The notes below the pieces were generated by a model. The model was not told the DNA's origin and did no database searches. It saw only the letters and a program-made list of their open reading frames with translations. This document shows positions 8,196-14,475 of a DNA stretch of 23,705 nucleotides, in pieces. The stretch is from a virus, in IMG/VR virus record IMGVR_UViG_3300027668_000102, positions 1 through 23,705 of that record. The stretch is one strand, 5' to 3'. A program made the position numbers and the translations under genes. Within the stretch, counting starts at the first letter, position 1. Each line of letters opens with the position of its first letter.

Positions 8196-8700
8196 TTGAA
8201 GGCTCTAAATATTTCTGGTCCACGCCCGCCATCTTCAGCAACTCCCCATCGGATAGTTGTTCAAGTTGCTTAACGTTTTCCACATTAATATTTATTTGGG
8301 TGGCGTTCTCTGGGGTAAATAACCCGTGCAATTTACAGAGCGAATCAACTACGTTCTTTTCTTCTGTAGCATTCGCCGATTTTCTATGCGCTTCTAAGTA
8401 CATACTTGTAGCTGCAACTCTGTCGAACTTCACTTCTTCTCGCATCTCTCTTCTCAAGTATTCGAGCGCTAGTTCCATTTTTGGTCGTTTAAAAGCAGCG
8501 TAAACATTATCCATATCAGAGTAGCCGGCCGCACGGCCCGCGGCTGCTTTTGACATCCCCCTTAGGTGGAATAACAGTAGTCTTTCTTCCTGTACCGAAA
8601 GCTCGTTTAGCTTTACCCCGGCATATGGAAAGTGAGATTGTAGGTCCGCCCTTTCTTCAGGCGTTACCGTTTGTGATATTTCTTCATGTAATAATGACAT
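8176..8700 (-). CDS. terS: Terminase small subunit
   Basis: The 174-residue protein should recognise phage DNA and load the large subunit. Residues about 32-60 hold LNELSVQEERLLLFHLRG and SKAAAGRAAGYSD, a helix-turn-helix arrangement usual in small terminases. The middle is helical and charged (EYLRREMREEVKFDRV), a typical oligomerisation region. The tail contains LSDGELLKMAG and an acidic end SNDRDDD. It lies directly ahead of the large-subunit region in packaging-gene order. No Shine-Dalgarno is visible upstream of the ATG; the upstream bases are AT-rich. Family assignment is by motif and position. Confidence 0.83.
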   Translation of the reverse strand: MSLLHEEISQTVTPEERADLQSHFPYAGVKLNELSVQEERLLLFHLRGMSKAAAGRAAGYSDMDNVYAAFKRPKMELALEYLRREMREEVKFDRVAATSMYLEAHRKSANATEEKNVVDSLCKLHGLFTPENATQININVENVKQLEQLSDGELLKMAGVDQKYLEPSNDRDDD

Positions 8701-8716
8701 ATAAGTTATGATTATA

Positions 8717-9196
8717 TTAGTATTTCTCTTTGTTTGTCACTATATTTTTACACCACCAATATAATTCGTCTTCTGGTAGGGTGTGTTTTATTAGATTTAC
8801 ACGGTGACAAACTAGCTGAACGTTGACAATTGTATAGGGTCCTTGGGGATCTATTCTATCTAAAGAGACATTTAGATCTCGCTTATCTCCTCCTTTATGC
8901 CATGTCATATATAAACCGGTGGTGGCACATAGTCCTTCTTGTTGATCCCATAATGATGATACTTGGTCCACGGTCAACGTCCATTTGATACCTTCTTTCT
9001 TACGGGAGTATTTTAATTGGCTATGTAGATTTTTGAGATAATATTTTGGGTCGGCACTTCTGGCTTTGTTAATTTTGTCCATGTGACACGTTTTACAAAC
9101 AGTTCTCGTGTACTCATTTCCAGCAGTTGTTTTTCGTTTTTCAAACTCTTTTATGGGGAGTTTTACCTGGCATCTTTTACAGGTCTTGTTCGACAT
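8717..9196 (-). CDS. HNH endonuclease with N-terminal zinc knuckle
   Basis: The 159-residue protein has an N-terminal CKRC (6-9) and CKTC (34-37) zinc-binding knuckle. Its C-terminal HNH-like nuclease contains C80, the SLDRID motif at 101-106, the GPYTIVNVQLVC segment ending at C120, and N124 with K127 (HRVNLIK). This DRID...N...LVC...N..K pattern is a familiar phage HNH subtype. HNH enzymes next to terminases often assist DNA packaging in tailed phages, and that is the likely role here. A free-standing homing nuclease is the alternative. It is the first gene of the minus-strand block and lies beside the divergent control region. No ribosome site is visible. Confidence 0.85.
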   Translation of the reverse strand: MSNKTCKRCQVKLPIKEFEKRKTTAGNEYTRTVCKTCHMDKINKARSADPKYYLKNLHSQLKYSRKKEGIKWTLTVDQVSSLWDQQEGLCATTGLYMTWHKGGDKRDLNVSLDRIDPQGPYTIVNVQLVCHRVNLIKHTLPEDELYWWCKNIVTNKEKY

Positions 9197-9284
9197 AAAA
9201 ATTTAAAATAATTTTTTTATGAAAAATACTATACCATATCGCCCTCGCATCTTCTCCCCTCCCGTTCTCAGAGTAGCCCCTCCC

Positions 9285-9318
9285 CCTTTTTCCGTTTTCC
9301 ATATACCTTTTTCCGTTT
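9285..9318. repeat. 13-bp direct repeat spaced 21 bp apart
   Basis: CCTTTTTCCGTTT occurs at 9285-9297 and 9306-9318. The start-to-start distance of 21 bp is two helical turns, so both copies face the same side of the DNA. It lies within the polypyrimidine tract of the divergent spacer. A binding site for a dimeric regulator is plausible. Confidence 0.7.
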
Positions 9319-9376
9319 CGACCATTGGAACCTTGTTTTGATTTTTATCAGATCTTGACTCGCAGACTCGTCGCTA

Positions 9377-9431
9377 GGTCAGTCGGCCATGAGCCAAGGC
9401 TCATTGACCGTTGTTCTTGTATAAGTATATT
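9377..9431 (+). promoter_or_regulatory. Early rightward promoter overlapping a hairpin/operator
   Basis: A -35-like TTGACC (9404-9409) and a -10-like TATATT (9426-9431) are 16 bp apart and lead to the first rightward gene at 9460. The perfect inverted repeat ATGAGCC-AA-GGCTCAT (9389-9404) ends on the first base of the -35. It is flanked by GGTCA (9377-9381) and TGACC (9405-9409), which extend the symmetry. This looks like a repressible sigma70-type promoter with an operator over the -35. The transcript start would be near 9438. Confidence 0.6.
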
Positions 9432-9459
9432 AATTATACGTACTAGGAGTACATAGAAC

Positions 9460-9705
9460 ATGAAAATATTAAATACAACTACCAGACTAACAGGTAGAGC
9501 AACAGGCGCAAGTGTTAGAACAATGGGTACTATTATCAACATCATAACAGCTAAGGCTACACCAAGACTCAATGCTATCGCTAAAGAATTCATGGCAGGC
9601 TACGAAGGACAGCAAACTAAGTTCACTGTCGAGCAATGGCAACAGATCCAAGAGGTACAAGATATGAACAAGGTATCACCTAGGCAAGCAGAACTAAACA
9701 TATGA
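9460..9705 (+). CDS. Unknown 81-aa early protein
   Basis: I do not recognise this protein. It is the first rightward gene, with an AGGAG site 10 nt upstream and a good promoter just before that. The N-terminal half is basic and hydroxyl-rich (TTTRLTGRATGASVRT). The C-terminal half is helical and polar (FTVEQWQQIQEVQDMNK). There is no membrane segment or known motif. Early small phage proteins in this position often modify host functions, but nothing here shows a target. The stop overlaps the next start by ATGA, so the two are probably co-translated. Confidence 0.72.
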   Translation: MKILNTTTRLTGRATGASVRTMGTIINIITAKATPRLNAIAKEFMAGYEGQQTKFTVEQWQQIQEVQDMNKVSPRQAELNI

Positions 9706-9899
9706 GTAAGATAATATCTAACGCACTAACACTAACTATATTCACAGTATCGTTAGTGTTATTCACAGTCTTGACATTAGACTTCATAAACTACCAAGGA
9801 CAGCAATCACTATTCGAGATGGCGCTTTGGTTATTGTTTGGGTTCATAACTTTAGGATTCGGTAAGATTATTGTACTACTCAATACAACGATTCATTAA
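9702..9899 (+). CDS. Small membrane protein, two predicted helices
   Basis: The 65-residue product has two hydrophobic segments, about residues 8-27 (ALTLTIFTVSLVLFTVLTLD) and 40-60 (MALWLLFGFITLGFGKIIVL). They are joined by a polar loop containing YQGQQSLFE, so it should sit in the inner membrane as a hairpin. The start overlaps the upstream stop by ATGA, and there is no clear ribosome site of its own. Size and topology match holins and also superinfection-exclusion proteins; the early position favours the latter or an unknown membrane role. No family is recognised. Confidence 0.68.
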   Translation: MSKIISNALTLTIFTVSLVLFTVLTLDFINYQGQQSLFEMALWLLFGFITLGFGKIIVLLNTTIH

Positions 9900-9905
9900 C
9901 AATAT

Positions 9906-9921
9906 AGGGGCTTCGGTCCCT
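9906..9921 (+). terminator. Stable C(UUCG)G tetraloop hairpin after the membrane gene
   Basis: AGGGGC-TTCG-GTCCCT forms a 6-bp stem (one G-U pair) closed by the very stable UUCG tetraloop, 6 nt after the stop codon. There is no following U-run, so it may act as an mRNA 3' end stabiliser or Rho-assisted stop rather than a classical intrinsic terminator. Confidence 0.55.
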
Positions 9922-9935
9922 ACACCTATGTCCTT

Positions 9936-9966
9936 ACTATCATCAACTACTATCATTACTATCATC
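9936..9966. repeat. Three direct ACTATCAT repeats
   Basis: ACTATCAT occurs at 9936, 9949 and 9958; the first and third copies continue with C. Spacings are 13 and 9 bp. The group is immediately followed by a CATCGAT (9963-9969) / ATCGATG (9985-9991) inverted repeat. It lies at the left edge of the gene-free region that also holds the TGGAACC array. Confidence 0.7.
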
Positions 9967-10018
9967 GATTGCGTGCGTGCATGCATCGATGTGCGTGGTC
10001 ACTACGCAATGTTCCATC

Positions 10019-10311
10019 GGTTCCACGGCTTTTCCCCAAGTGGAACCAACTAATGGAACCATGCTTATCCTATTATCTATATAGGTTTGCATGCGTTTAG
10101 ACCACGAATGGTTCCACGGTTCCACGTCAGGAGAGTTGTACACTTACAAATCGACCGTGGACCGTTGTTATAGGATATCTTTTCTTTAACATAATTTTAA
10201 TGGAACCAATGGAACCAAGACCAATGTCTTCGTACAACCCGCATTCCTATGCTATTCCCACGGTTCCACGACTTTCACATTTAGGTGGAACCAAGTGGAA
10301 CCAGTGGAACC
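10019..10311. repeat. Iteron-like array of eleven TGGAACC motifs; candidate replication origin
   Basis: Direct-orientation TGGAACC starts at 10041, 10054, 10201, 10210, 10286, 10296 and 10305. Reverse-orientation GGTTCCA starts at 10019, 10110, 10118 and 10262. One more copy lies upstream at 9326. Most extend to GTGGAACCA, and neighbouring copies are often 8-10 bp apart. The array fills most of the 9900-10405 gap, the largest gene-free stretch in the window. Such clustered sites fit an initiator or regulator binding array. Between clusters is AT-rich DNA (10165-10200) that could be an unwinding element. Whether it is an origin or a promoter control site is not shown by sequence alone. Confidence 0.75.
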
Positions 10312-10332
10312 AAGCTCGGATAAGACACAAGA

Positions 10333-10384
10333 CGTCGCAAGCCAAGGCATAGCGACGATGTTTTTATGTAGGTGTATTAATTAT
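10333..10384 (+). promoter_or_regulatory. Hairpin plus AT-rich leader upstream of the 75-aa gene
   Basis: CGTCGC (10333-10338) pairs with GCGACG (10352-10357), with an inner GCC-AA-GGC pair, and is followed by ATGTTTTTATG. It therefore resembles a terminator or attenuator. Just after it comes TATTAATTAT (10375-10384), the same 10-mer found at 9428-9437 at nearly the same distance from the first gene's start (31 against 32 nt). This may be a shared -10/leader element. Confidence 0.5.
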
Positions 10385-10405
10385 CTTTACCTTAGGAGGT
10401 ACAAC

Positions 10406-10633
10406 ATGGATATAGGATTAAACAACGAAGGGAACGCTAACCCACAAGATAGCATGGTGGCATTGACAGAAGAAATAGCATCATTGCAAAGTCTAATAGA
10501 TATGGCACATGAGAGATACTGGAGACCATCAGGCGCTCCAATATTTAACAACAAGAACGAATACACAGCTTACGTATGTAGGTTGGAGTTATCAATCAAA
10601 GACTTAGAAACACAGATATGGTCATCATGTTGA
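10406..10633 (+). CDS. Unknown 75-aa early protein
   Basis: I do not recognise this protein. The ATG at 10406 is chosen because a strong AGGAGGT site lies 6 nt before it; an in-frame ATG further upstream lacks one and would read through the repeat array and hairpin. The product is soluble and acidic, with a predicted helix SMVALTEEIASLQSLIDMAH followed by a Trp/Tyr/Pro patch (RYWRPSGAPIF) and a second helix (LELSIKDLETQIW). This resembles small helical-hairpin phage early proteins, without a recognised family. Confidence 0.75.
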   Translation: MDIGLNNEGNANPQDSMVALTEEIASLQSLIDMAHERYWRPSGAPIFNNKNEYTAYVCRLELSIKDLETQIWSSC

Positions 10634-10648
10634 TACAACAAACAATTA

Positions 10649-10676
10649 AAAATTGCAATTAAGCAATTTTATATAT
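10649..10676 (+). promoter_or_regulatory. AT-rich perfect inverted repeat in the leader of the 79-aa gene
   Basis: AAAATTGC (10649-10656) and GCAATTTT (10663-10670) form a perfect 8-bp stem around AATTAA, followed by ATATAT and then the AGGAGG site of the next gene. The U-rich 3' arm allows weak termination, and the ATATAT could serve as a -10. A clear -35 is not seen. Confidence 0.5.
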
Positions 10677-10693
10677 ACCTAGGAGGTATTACC

Positions 10694-10933
10694 ATGGCTA
10701 AATACATAGCTAAAGTGAGCAGAGGCACTTTCAAAAACTCTGAAGGCGTTGAGAAAACAGCATTCGTTCAGATCGGACGAGCAGTTGATCATTCAACGGG
10801 CGGAGGACAGGATCTATATCTTGACTTTCAACCTGCGATTATCAATGGCATTGTAGAAAAGGTTAACCTATTCTTAGATGCTCCGAGACAGAGAGAAGAT
10901 TGGGATGGTTCAAGTCCAGCCAACAAAGCCTAA
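10694..10933 (+). CDS. Unknown 79-aa early protein
   Basis: The product begins MAKYIAKVSRGTFKNSEGVE and is predicted to be mostly beta strand, with FVQIGRAV and LYLDFQPAIINGIVEKVNLF segments. It could be a small OB-like or SH3-like fold, but I cannot place it in a family. It has a strong AGGAGG site at the expected distance. A good intrinsic terminator begins 4 nt after its stop, so it is the last gene of its transcription unit. The strong start, terminator and early position suggest an abundantly made early product. A role in single-stranded DNA binding is possible but unsupported. Confidence 0.76.
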   Translation: MAKYIAKVSRGTFKNSEGVEKTAFVQIGRAVDHSTGGGQDLYLDFQPAIINGIVEKVNLFLDAPRQREDWDGSSPANKA

Positions 10934-10936
10934 ACC

Positions 10937-10973
10937 AAAGGGAGTTCTAGTTTATCTAGTTCTCCCTTTTTTT
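10937..10973 (+). terminator. Intrinsic terminator after the 79-aa gene
   Basis: AAAGGGAG (10937-10944) pairs with CTCCCTTT (10962-10969). An inner CTAG/CTAG stem lies across a TT/TT internal loop, and the 3' arm runs into a TTTTTTT tract (10967-10973). It is placed directly after the stop codon. Confidence 0.88.
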
Positions 10974-11013
10974 ATGTTGTAACGCTCGCATGCATGCTCG
11001 TCAGCATTGACCT

Positions 11014-11045
11014 CGCCCAGTCGCAAGCGACTACGGGCGTTGTTT
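11014..11045 (+). promoter_or_regulatory. GC-rich hairpin in the leader of the 47-aa gene
   Basis: CGCCC-AGTCG (11014-11023), CAAG loop, CGACT (11028-11032), AC bulge and GGGCG (11035-11039) form a strong stem-loop followed by TTGTTTGT. It stands in an otherwise gene-free gap (10974-11107). It may be a second terminator or a leader structure. No convincing promoter hexamers are seen between it and the gene. Confidence 0.55.
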
Positions 11046-11107
11046 GTATATGAGTGAGTTTGTAATTTCGCAAGCTTAGTTTGTGTACATTTCATAAGGA
11101 GGAATTT

Positions 11108-11251
11108 ATGGAAGAAGTAATCATAAGTGAGTCTATACGACAGGAAGCTGTTGTTAACTCGCAAGTAGAATTTGTGTCCAATACGCAAGTGTTGAGGCAG
11201 TTAATAGAACGTAGTCATTTAACTAATAAGGAGTTTAATTATGACAAATAA
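11108..11251 (+). CDS. Small 47-aa early protein overlapping the next gene
   Basis: I read this short frame directly. ATG at 11108 follows a strong AAGGAGG site by 5 nt, and the frame runs MEEVIISESIRQEAVVNSQV... to a TAA at 11249. Its last 11 nt overlap the start of the following gene at 11241, and that gene's AAGGAG site lies inside this frame. Translation of the two is therefore probably coupled. The product is acidic and helical with no recognised motif. It could be a genuine small protein or a leader peptide setting expression of the 256-residue protein; the strong ribosome site favours real translation. Confidence 0.62.
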   Translation: MEEVIISESIRQEAVVNSQVEFVSNTQVLRQLIERSHLTNKEFNYDK

Positions 11252-12011
11252 AACAGCAGATATATTTAACGATTCAGTAGACGAGAACATGGCTAGCCCA
11301 GAGCTTGTGTACGGATTAAAAACAACTGAGGATATGTATTCAACAGATACTTCAGGAGATCCTGTTGGCACAGAGGAGAGAGCAAAACCTGCTGTCATCC
11401 AATTGCCAGATCATTACTACAGGAAGTATGACGTAGACGGTAATGGTAAACCAATGTTCAGCGTAGGTCGTGTACAGGGTATCAAGGATGTTCTAATGTC
11501 CAAGAAAGATACAGCTTATACACCGTTGGGCAAGAACGATGAAGAAAAGACGATGAACGAGACACTCTTTCAGCAAGAAGTAAATGCTTTAGCTTTGGCT
11601 TTCCAGCCTTTACTACTTATTGACCCTCAGACTACAGGGATTAACTTCCTGCAACTGACCACTAGAACATGGGCAGAGTTTGTAAGCATAGCGTATGAGT
11701 ACAACGAGGCAGTTATGTCTCTAACTCAAGACCAAGAGATGCCAACATGGTTAATAGATAGAGAAGATAGGATGTTTGACTTAGGTCGTAAATCAAGATT
11801 ACTAAGCGCAGTTGTCAATAATATAGACAATGACTTTGGTCTTAAAGACGTCAAGTTAAATATCGACAGAGTAATGACGGAAGTAGAAAGACGTCAGCAA
11901 AGACTAGCAGAATGGAATTACAACCAATCAGCAGATGCTTCTAGAAAAGTATCAGAGTCTCTTAATACTGCAACCATTGCGCACTGTCAAAACGTTTTCG
12001 CTTCGGCGTAG
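11241..12011 (+). CDS. Unknown 256-aa early protein
   Basis: I do not recognise this protein. It is soluble and acidic. An N-terminal disordered region (1-50) is followed by LPDHYYRKYDVDGNGKPMFSV, where DVDGNGK loosely recalls a calcium-binding loop but no paired EF-hand exists. The C-terminal half is helical, with EVNALALAFQPLLL and TRTWAEFVSIAYEYNEAVMS. The start has a TAAGGAG site and overlaps the preceding small gene. An intrinsic terminator begins 8 nt after its stop, closing a two-gene transcription unit just before the MoxR/VWA operon. Its size and own transcription unit suggest a significant early function that cannot be named from sequence. Confidence 0.75.
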   Translation: MTNKTADIFNDSVDENMASPELVYGLKTTEDMYSTDTSGDPVGTEERAKPAVIQLPDHYYRKYDVDGNGKPMFSVGRVQGIKDVLMSKKDTAYTPLGKNDEEKTMNETLFQQEVNALALAFQPLLLIDPQTTGINFLQLTTRTWAEFVSIAYEYNEAVMSLTQDQEMPTWLIDREDRMFDLGRKSRLLSAVVNNIDNDFGLKDVKLNIDRVMTEVERRQQRLAEWNYNQSADASRKVSESLNTATIAHCQNVFASA

Positions 12012-12018
12012 ACACCCT

Positions 12019-12053
12019 AAGGAGCTAGTGTTAATTCGCTAGTTCCTTTTTTT
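12019..12053 (+). terminator. Intrinsic terminator before the MoxR/VWA operon
   Basis: AAGGAGCTAG (12019-12028) pairs with CTAGTTCCTT (one G-U pair) around an 8-nt loop, and the 3' arm runs into TTTTTTT. It ends the transcript of the 256-residue gene. A short ACAGG/CCTGT inverted repeat (12062-12079) and ATATATT follow in the next leader. Confidence 0.88.
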
Positions 12054-12105
12054 GTTTTAACACAGGTTATGTGCCTGTATCTATATATTTAGCATAGGAG
12101 GAATT

Positions 12106-13128
12106 ATGCATTCAATTAGTCCAAACAACCTTGTATTAGAAATCAAATCTAATATGAGAGCAGAACTTAATACAATGATATGGGGCGGACCAGGTATTGG
12201 TAAGTCAGACATACCACAACAAGTAGCCGATGATCTTAATATGACACTATTAGATTTTCGTGCTAATTTGTTTGATCCCGTAGATGTGCGTGGCATACCA
12301 CACATACGACAGGTCAAAGAGTCCGGCAAAAGATTTACATCATGGGCCACACCAGATGTATTTCCAATCGTAGAACGTGACGGCGAACGTGGACTTTTGT
12401 TCATTGACGAATTACCTACTGCACCACCAGCAACACAAAATGCATTCTTGCAGTTGTTGCTAACCAGACAGGTTGGCGACTACAAAATGCCTCCCGGCTG
12501 GTCTATCGTTAGTGCAGGTAATAGACTAACTGACTCCGCAGCTGTATATCAGATGCCTAGCCCAGTTAGAAACAGACTAGCGCATTACGAACTAGAACCA
12601 ACACTCGATGACTGGGTAGAATGGGCTTTCAAAAATAACATAGACCCATCAGTCATTGCGTTTATACAATACAGACCTAACTTGCTTAACGCATTTAATG
12701 CAGATGAGTATGCCTTTGCTACTCCAAGATCCTGGTCGTTTGTAAGTAAAAAGCTTAGCGTTTACACAGATGATGTGTCAGAAGAATTAATATTCTATGG
12801 CGTATCAGCACTAGTAGGCGACGGCGCAGCTGGTGAGTTTGTAGCATTCAAACAAATAGCCGACAAGCTACCAGATATAGACGCTATTATAGCTGACCCA
12901 AATCTCTACAAGAAAGATGACAACCCAGCCTTGTTGTACGCACTAGCCAACGCATTAGCGTCTAGAGCTACAGAAGACAAGATGGAAAACATCCTCAAAG
13001 TCACTAAAAAGATGCCTATCGAATTTCAAGTTGTCCTTGTCAAAGGATGTCTTGCAAAAGATAAGAGTCTTAAAACCCAAAACGATCTACGTAAATGGAT
13101 CGTAGATAACGCAAACGTAATAATATAA
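12106..13128 (+). CDS. MoxR-type AAA+ ATPase
   Basis: The 340-residue ATPase carries Walker A GGPGIGKS at 27-34, Walker B LLFIDEL at 97-103 with the catalytic acids D101/E102, and sensor-1 N139 in SAGNR. The PVRNRLAHYEL segment just after is typical of the MoxR/RavA group, and the DPVDVRGIPH segment at about 57-66 also recalls MoxR proteins. MoxR ATPases act as chaperones with a VWA-domain partner to remodel or load cofactors into target complexes. A VWA protein is encoded three genes downstream in the same operon, a classical pairing. It starts with AGGAGG a few bases upstream and heads the operon after a terminator. The target is unknown. Confidence 0.9.
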   Translation: MHSISPNNLVLEIKSNMRAELNTMIWGGPGIGKSDIPQQVADDLNMTLLDFRANLFDPVDVRGIPHIRQVKESGKRFTSWATPDVFPIVERDGERGLLFIDELPTAPPATQNAFLQLLLTRQVGDYKMPPGWSIVSAGNRLTDSAAVYQMPSPVRNRLAHYELEPTLDDWVEWAFKNNIDPSVIAFIQYRPNLLNAFNADEYAFATPRSWSFVSKKLSVYTDDVSEELIFYGVSALVGDGAAGEFVAFKQIADKLPDIDAIIADPNLYKKDDNPALLYALANALASRATEDKMENILKVTKKMPIEFQVVLVKGCLAKDKSLKTQNDLRKWIVDNANVII

Positions 13129-13138
13129 GGAGTACATT

Positions 13139-13819
13139 ATGTCTACAGTAAGATTATCAGATAAGTTGTTATACGATATAAGCAAAAATGCTTACAAGAA
13201 ATTTGACAACATTAACCCAGAGAAAACCTACGCAGAAGGATTGGGAGACCGTATAGTGCAAGAGTTCGATTTAGTATCTAAAGCTAACAAAGCATTAGCG
13301 TCTGTCAATTCTATACTAGAAGGTGTGCATGAACAAAAAATGTACAGCTACAATCAAATAGAACTTAACGCAGTAGAAGAATACGAAGACGAAGACGATG
13401 ATTACAACAGAGGCAAACGTCATTCGTATACATTGCCGTTAACAACAATGCAACAGGCGCCTGGTTTCTTATGTAAACAAAGATACAGCGATACCGGTTA
13501 TATAAAAATAACAGTGCCGTTCAGCAATCCAATACTTGCAGAATGTATAGCTATAGCAAAGCACAACGACGATCTTAGGATCAAAAGACGAGAGTTCGAA
13601 AGAAATCTTATGTCTACGCTAGCTAATTTTACTACCTTAAATCAAGCACTTAAGGCTACTGACGGTGCGATTTCAGATCTAGTACCTCAAGAATACCTAG
13701 ATAAATCACAGAAGAAAGAGGATCGTAAAGCTCGTCAAATAGAACTAGCTCAGATAGCAACTGACGAACTAAAAGATCTTAAAGAAATATTATTAACTGA
13801 CTCATTATTAGGAGATTAA
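13139..13819 (+). CDS. Nmad5-like protein, paralogue A
   Basis: The 226-residue protein begins MSTVRLSDKLLYDISKNAYK, has an acidic middle (EYEDEDDDYNRG), and ends with a helical region. That region holds LANFTTLNQALKATDGAISD, LVPQEYLDK and the terminal LLTDSLLGD. The same plan recurs in the 280-residue protein at 16312, so these are paralogues. The N-terminal helix and the TTLxxxL...VP pattern recall the Nmad5 domain (putative nucleotide-modification-associated) as I remember it. This is a tentative match without a search. The gene sits between the MoxR ATPase and further small genes. Its LLGD codons also supply the AGGAG site of the next gene. Confidence 0.72.
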   Translation: MSTVRLSDKLLYDISKNAYKKFDNINPEKTYAEGLGDRIVQEFDLVSKANKALASVNSILEGVHEQKMYSYNQIELNAVEEYEDEDDDYNRGKRHSYTLPLTTMQQAPGFLCKQRYSDTGYIKITVPFSNPILAECIAIAKHNDDLRIKRREFERNLMSTLANFTTLNQALKATDGAISDLVPQEYLDKSQKKEDRKARQIELAQIATDELKDLKEILLTDSLLGD

Positions 13820-13822
13820 CTA

Positions 13823-14038
13823 ATGGACGCAAAAATAGAAAACAATATTCCAATACCTTTTGGCCGTAGAACAAGCCAATATGGTCCAATAGCACGACAA
13901 ATGAAAATAGGCGATTCCGTTAAAGTTCCTTCCCAAGAAGCTCGGAATAGTCTGTATTCTTATTTAAGAGCGTTAGCTTGTGAACCTGTAACAAGAAAAC
14001 TTAAAGATGGCACTTATAGAGTATGGAGAACTGTATGA
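13823..14038 (+). CDS. Small basic phage protein, 71 aa
   Basis: The 71-residue product has an IPIPFGRRTSQYGPIARQMK start, a KIGDSVKVPSQEARNSLYSY centre and a basic C-terminus ending GTYRVWRTV. Small proteins of this plan, with a GDS.xVP loop, a helix and a terminal RVWR strand, are widespread in phages and have no established function. A winged-helix or arm-repeat-like DNA-binding fold is possible. The start follows AGGAG by 8 nt, and the stop overlaps the next ATG (ATGA). It probably travels as part of the MoxR/VWA operon. Confidence 0.75.
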   Translation: MDAKIENNIPIPFGRRTSQYGPIARQMKIGDSVKVPSQEARNSLYSYLRALACEPVTRKLKDGTYRVWRTV

Positions 14039-14475
14039 ACAGAATAATAAAAAACGGATTCAAATTGCCTGCAACTAACAGGAGCGTACAATACTCAGAA
14101 GTATTAACAGTTATTGATCCATCTAATAAACATCACCCTTACTTTACAATATACAACCCAATGCCTATTTCTTTAGAACTAGGAGCTGTGTTTAAACTAC
14201 GGTTTTGTGGTGGCGAAGGCGGATTTATAGTAAATGAAATAGGTATAGATACAAAACAAAACCCTTACATAAAAGGGTGCAGATGGTTTGGCATTAATCA
14301 ACCTATACACAAAAGAACTTGGGGCAAAAACCCCATGTTAAAACTTCATCTTTCAGAAATAACTGATTGGAACGGCGAATATAAACCTATAGAACTTCAT
14401 GCTTTAGAAAAACTACAACGGTTTAGCAGAATCTTATCAGCTCCGGCTGTACAACATTTGGAATCAAAAATATGA
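14035..14475 (+). CDS. Unknown 146-aa protein
   Basis: I choose the ATG at 14035 because it overlaps the previous stop as ATGA and has a GGAG site 6-7 nt upstream; a start at 14023 would place the ribosome site inside the gene. The product is beta-rich with aromatic residues (HPYFTIYNPMPISLELGAVF, then FKLRFCGGEGGFIVNEIG) and ends in a helical ELHALEKLQRFSRIL. No family is recognised. A single-domain beta-barrel is possible. It directly precedes the VWA/metallopeptidase gene with another overlapping ATGA, so the two are likely produced together, perhaps as partners. Confidence 0.74.
   Translation: MNRIIKNGFKLPATNRSVQYSEVLTVIDPSNKHHPYFTIYNPMPISLELGAVFKLRFCGGEGGFIVNEIGIDTKQNPYIKGCRWFGINQPIHKRTWGKNPMLKLHLSEITDWNGEYKPIELHALEKLQRFSRILSAPAVQHLESKI

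Larger units (their letters stand above)
9197..9459. promoter_or_regulatory. Divergent control region between the late (-) and early (+) blocks
   Basis: This gene-free stretch separates the two divergent transcription blocks. Starting from the HNH gene it holds an AT-rich leader (9197-9235) with a possible minus-strand -10 TATAGT around 9226-9221 that lacks a good -35. Next comes a polypyrimidine tract on the plus strand (about 9239-9320), and then a hairpin overlapping a plus-strand promoter (9377-9431). It should drive at least the rightward early genes. The leftward promoter is unresolved and could depend on a phage or host activator. Confidence 0.75.

Noticed and set aside
9871-10143. Two short frames (one per strand) across the left part of the repeat region
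   Set aside because: Neither has a ribosome site, both consist largely of repeat and palindrome sequence, and the translations show no domain.
8057-10165. A 13-mer GACCGTGGACCGT at 8057 and 10153 as a regulatory pair
   Set aside because: In a window of this length a few exact 13-mer pairs are expected by chance, and one copy is inside a coding gene.
10019-10311. CRISPR array
   Set aside because: The repeated unit is only 7-10 bp, occurs in both orientations and with irregular 8-80 bp spacing, and no cas operon is present; this is not a CRISPR layout.
10974-11107. tRNA gene in the hairpin-rich gap
   Set aside because: The stem-loop does not extend to a cloverleaf with acceptor stem and T-arm; I see no tRNA anywhere in the window.
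11305-11500. EF-hand in the 256-residue protein (DVDGNGK)
   Set aside because: Only one loop-like segment is present and the flanking helices and full 12-residue ligand pattern are missing.
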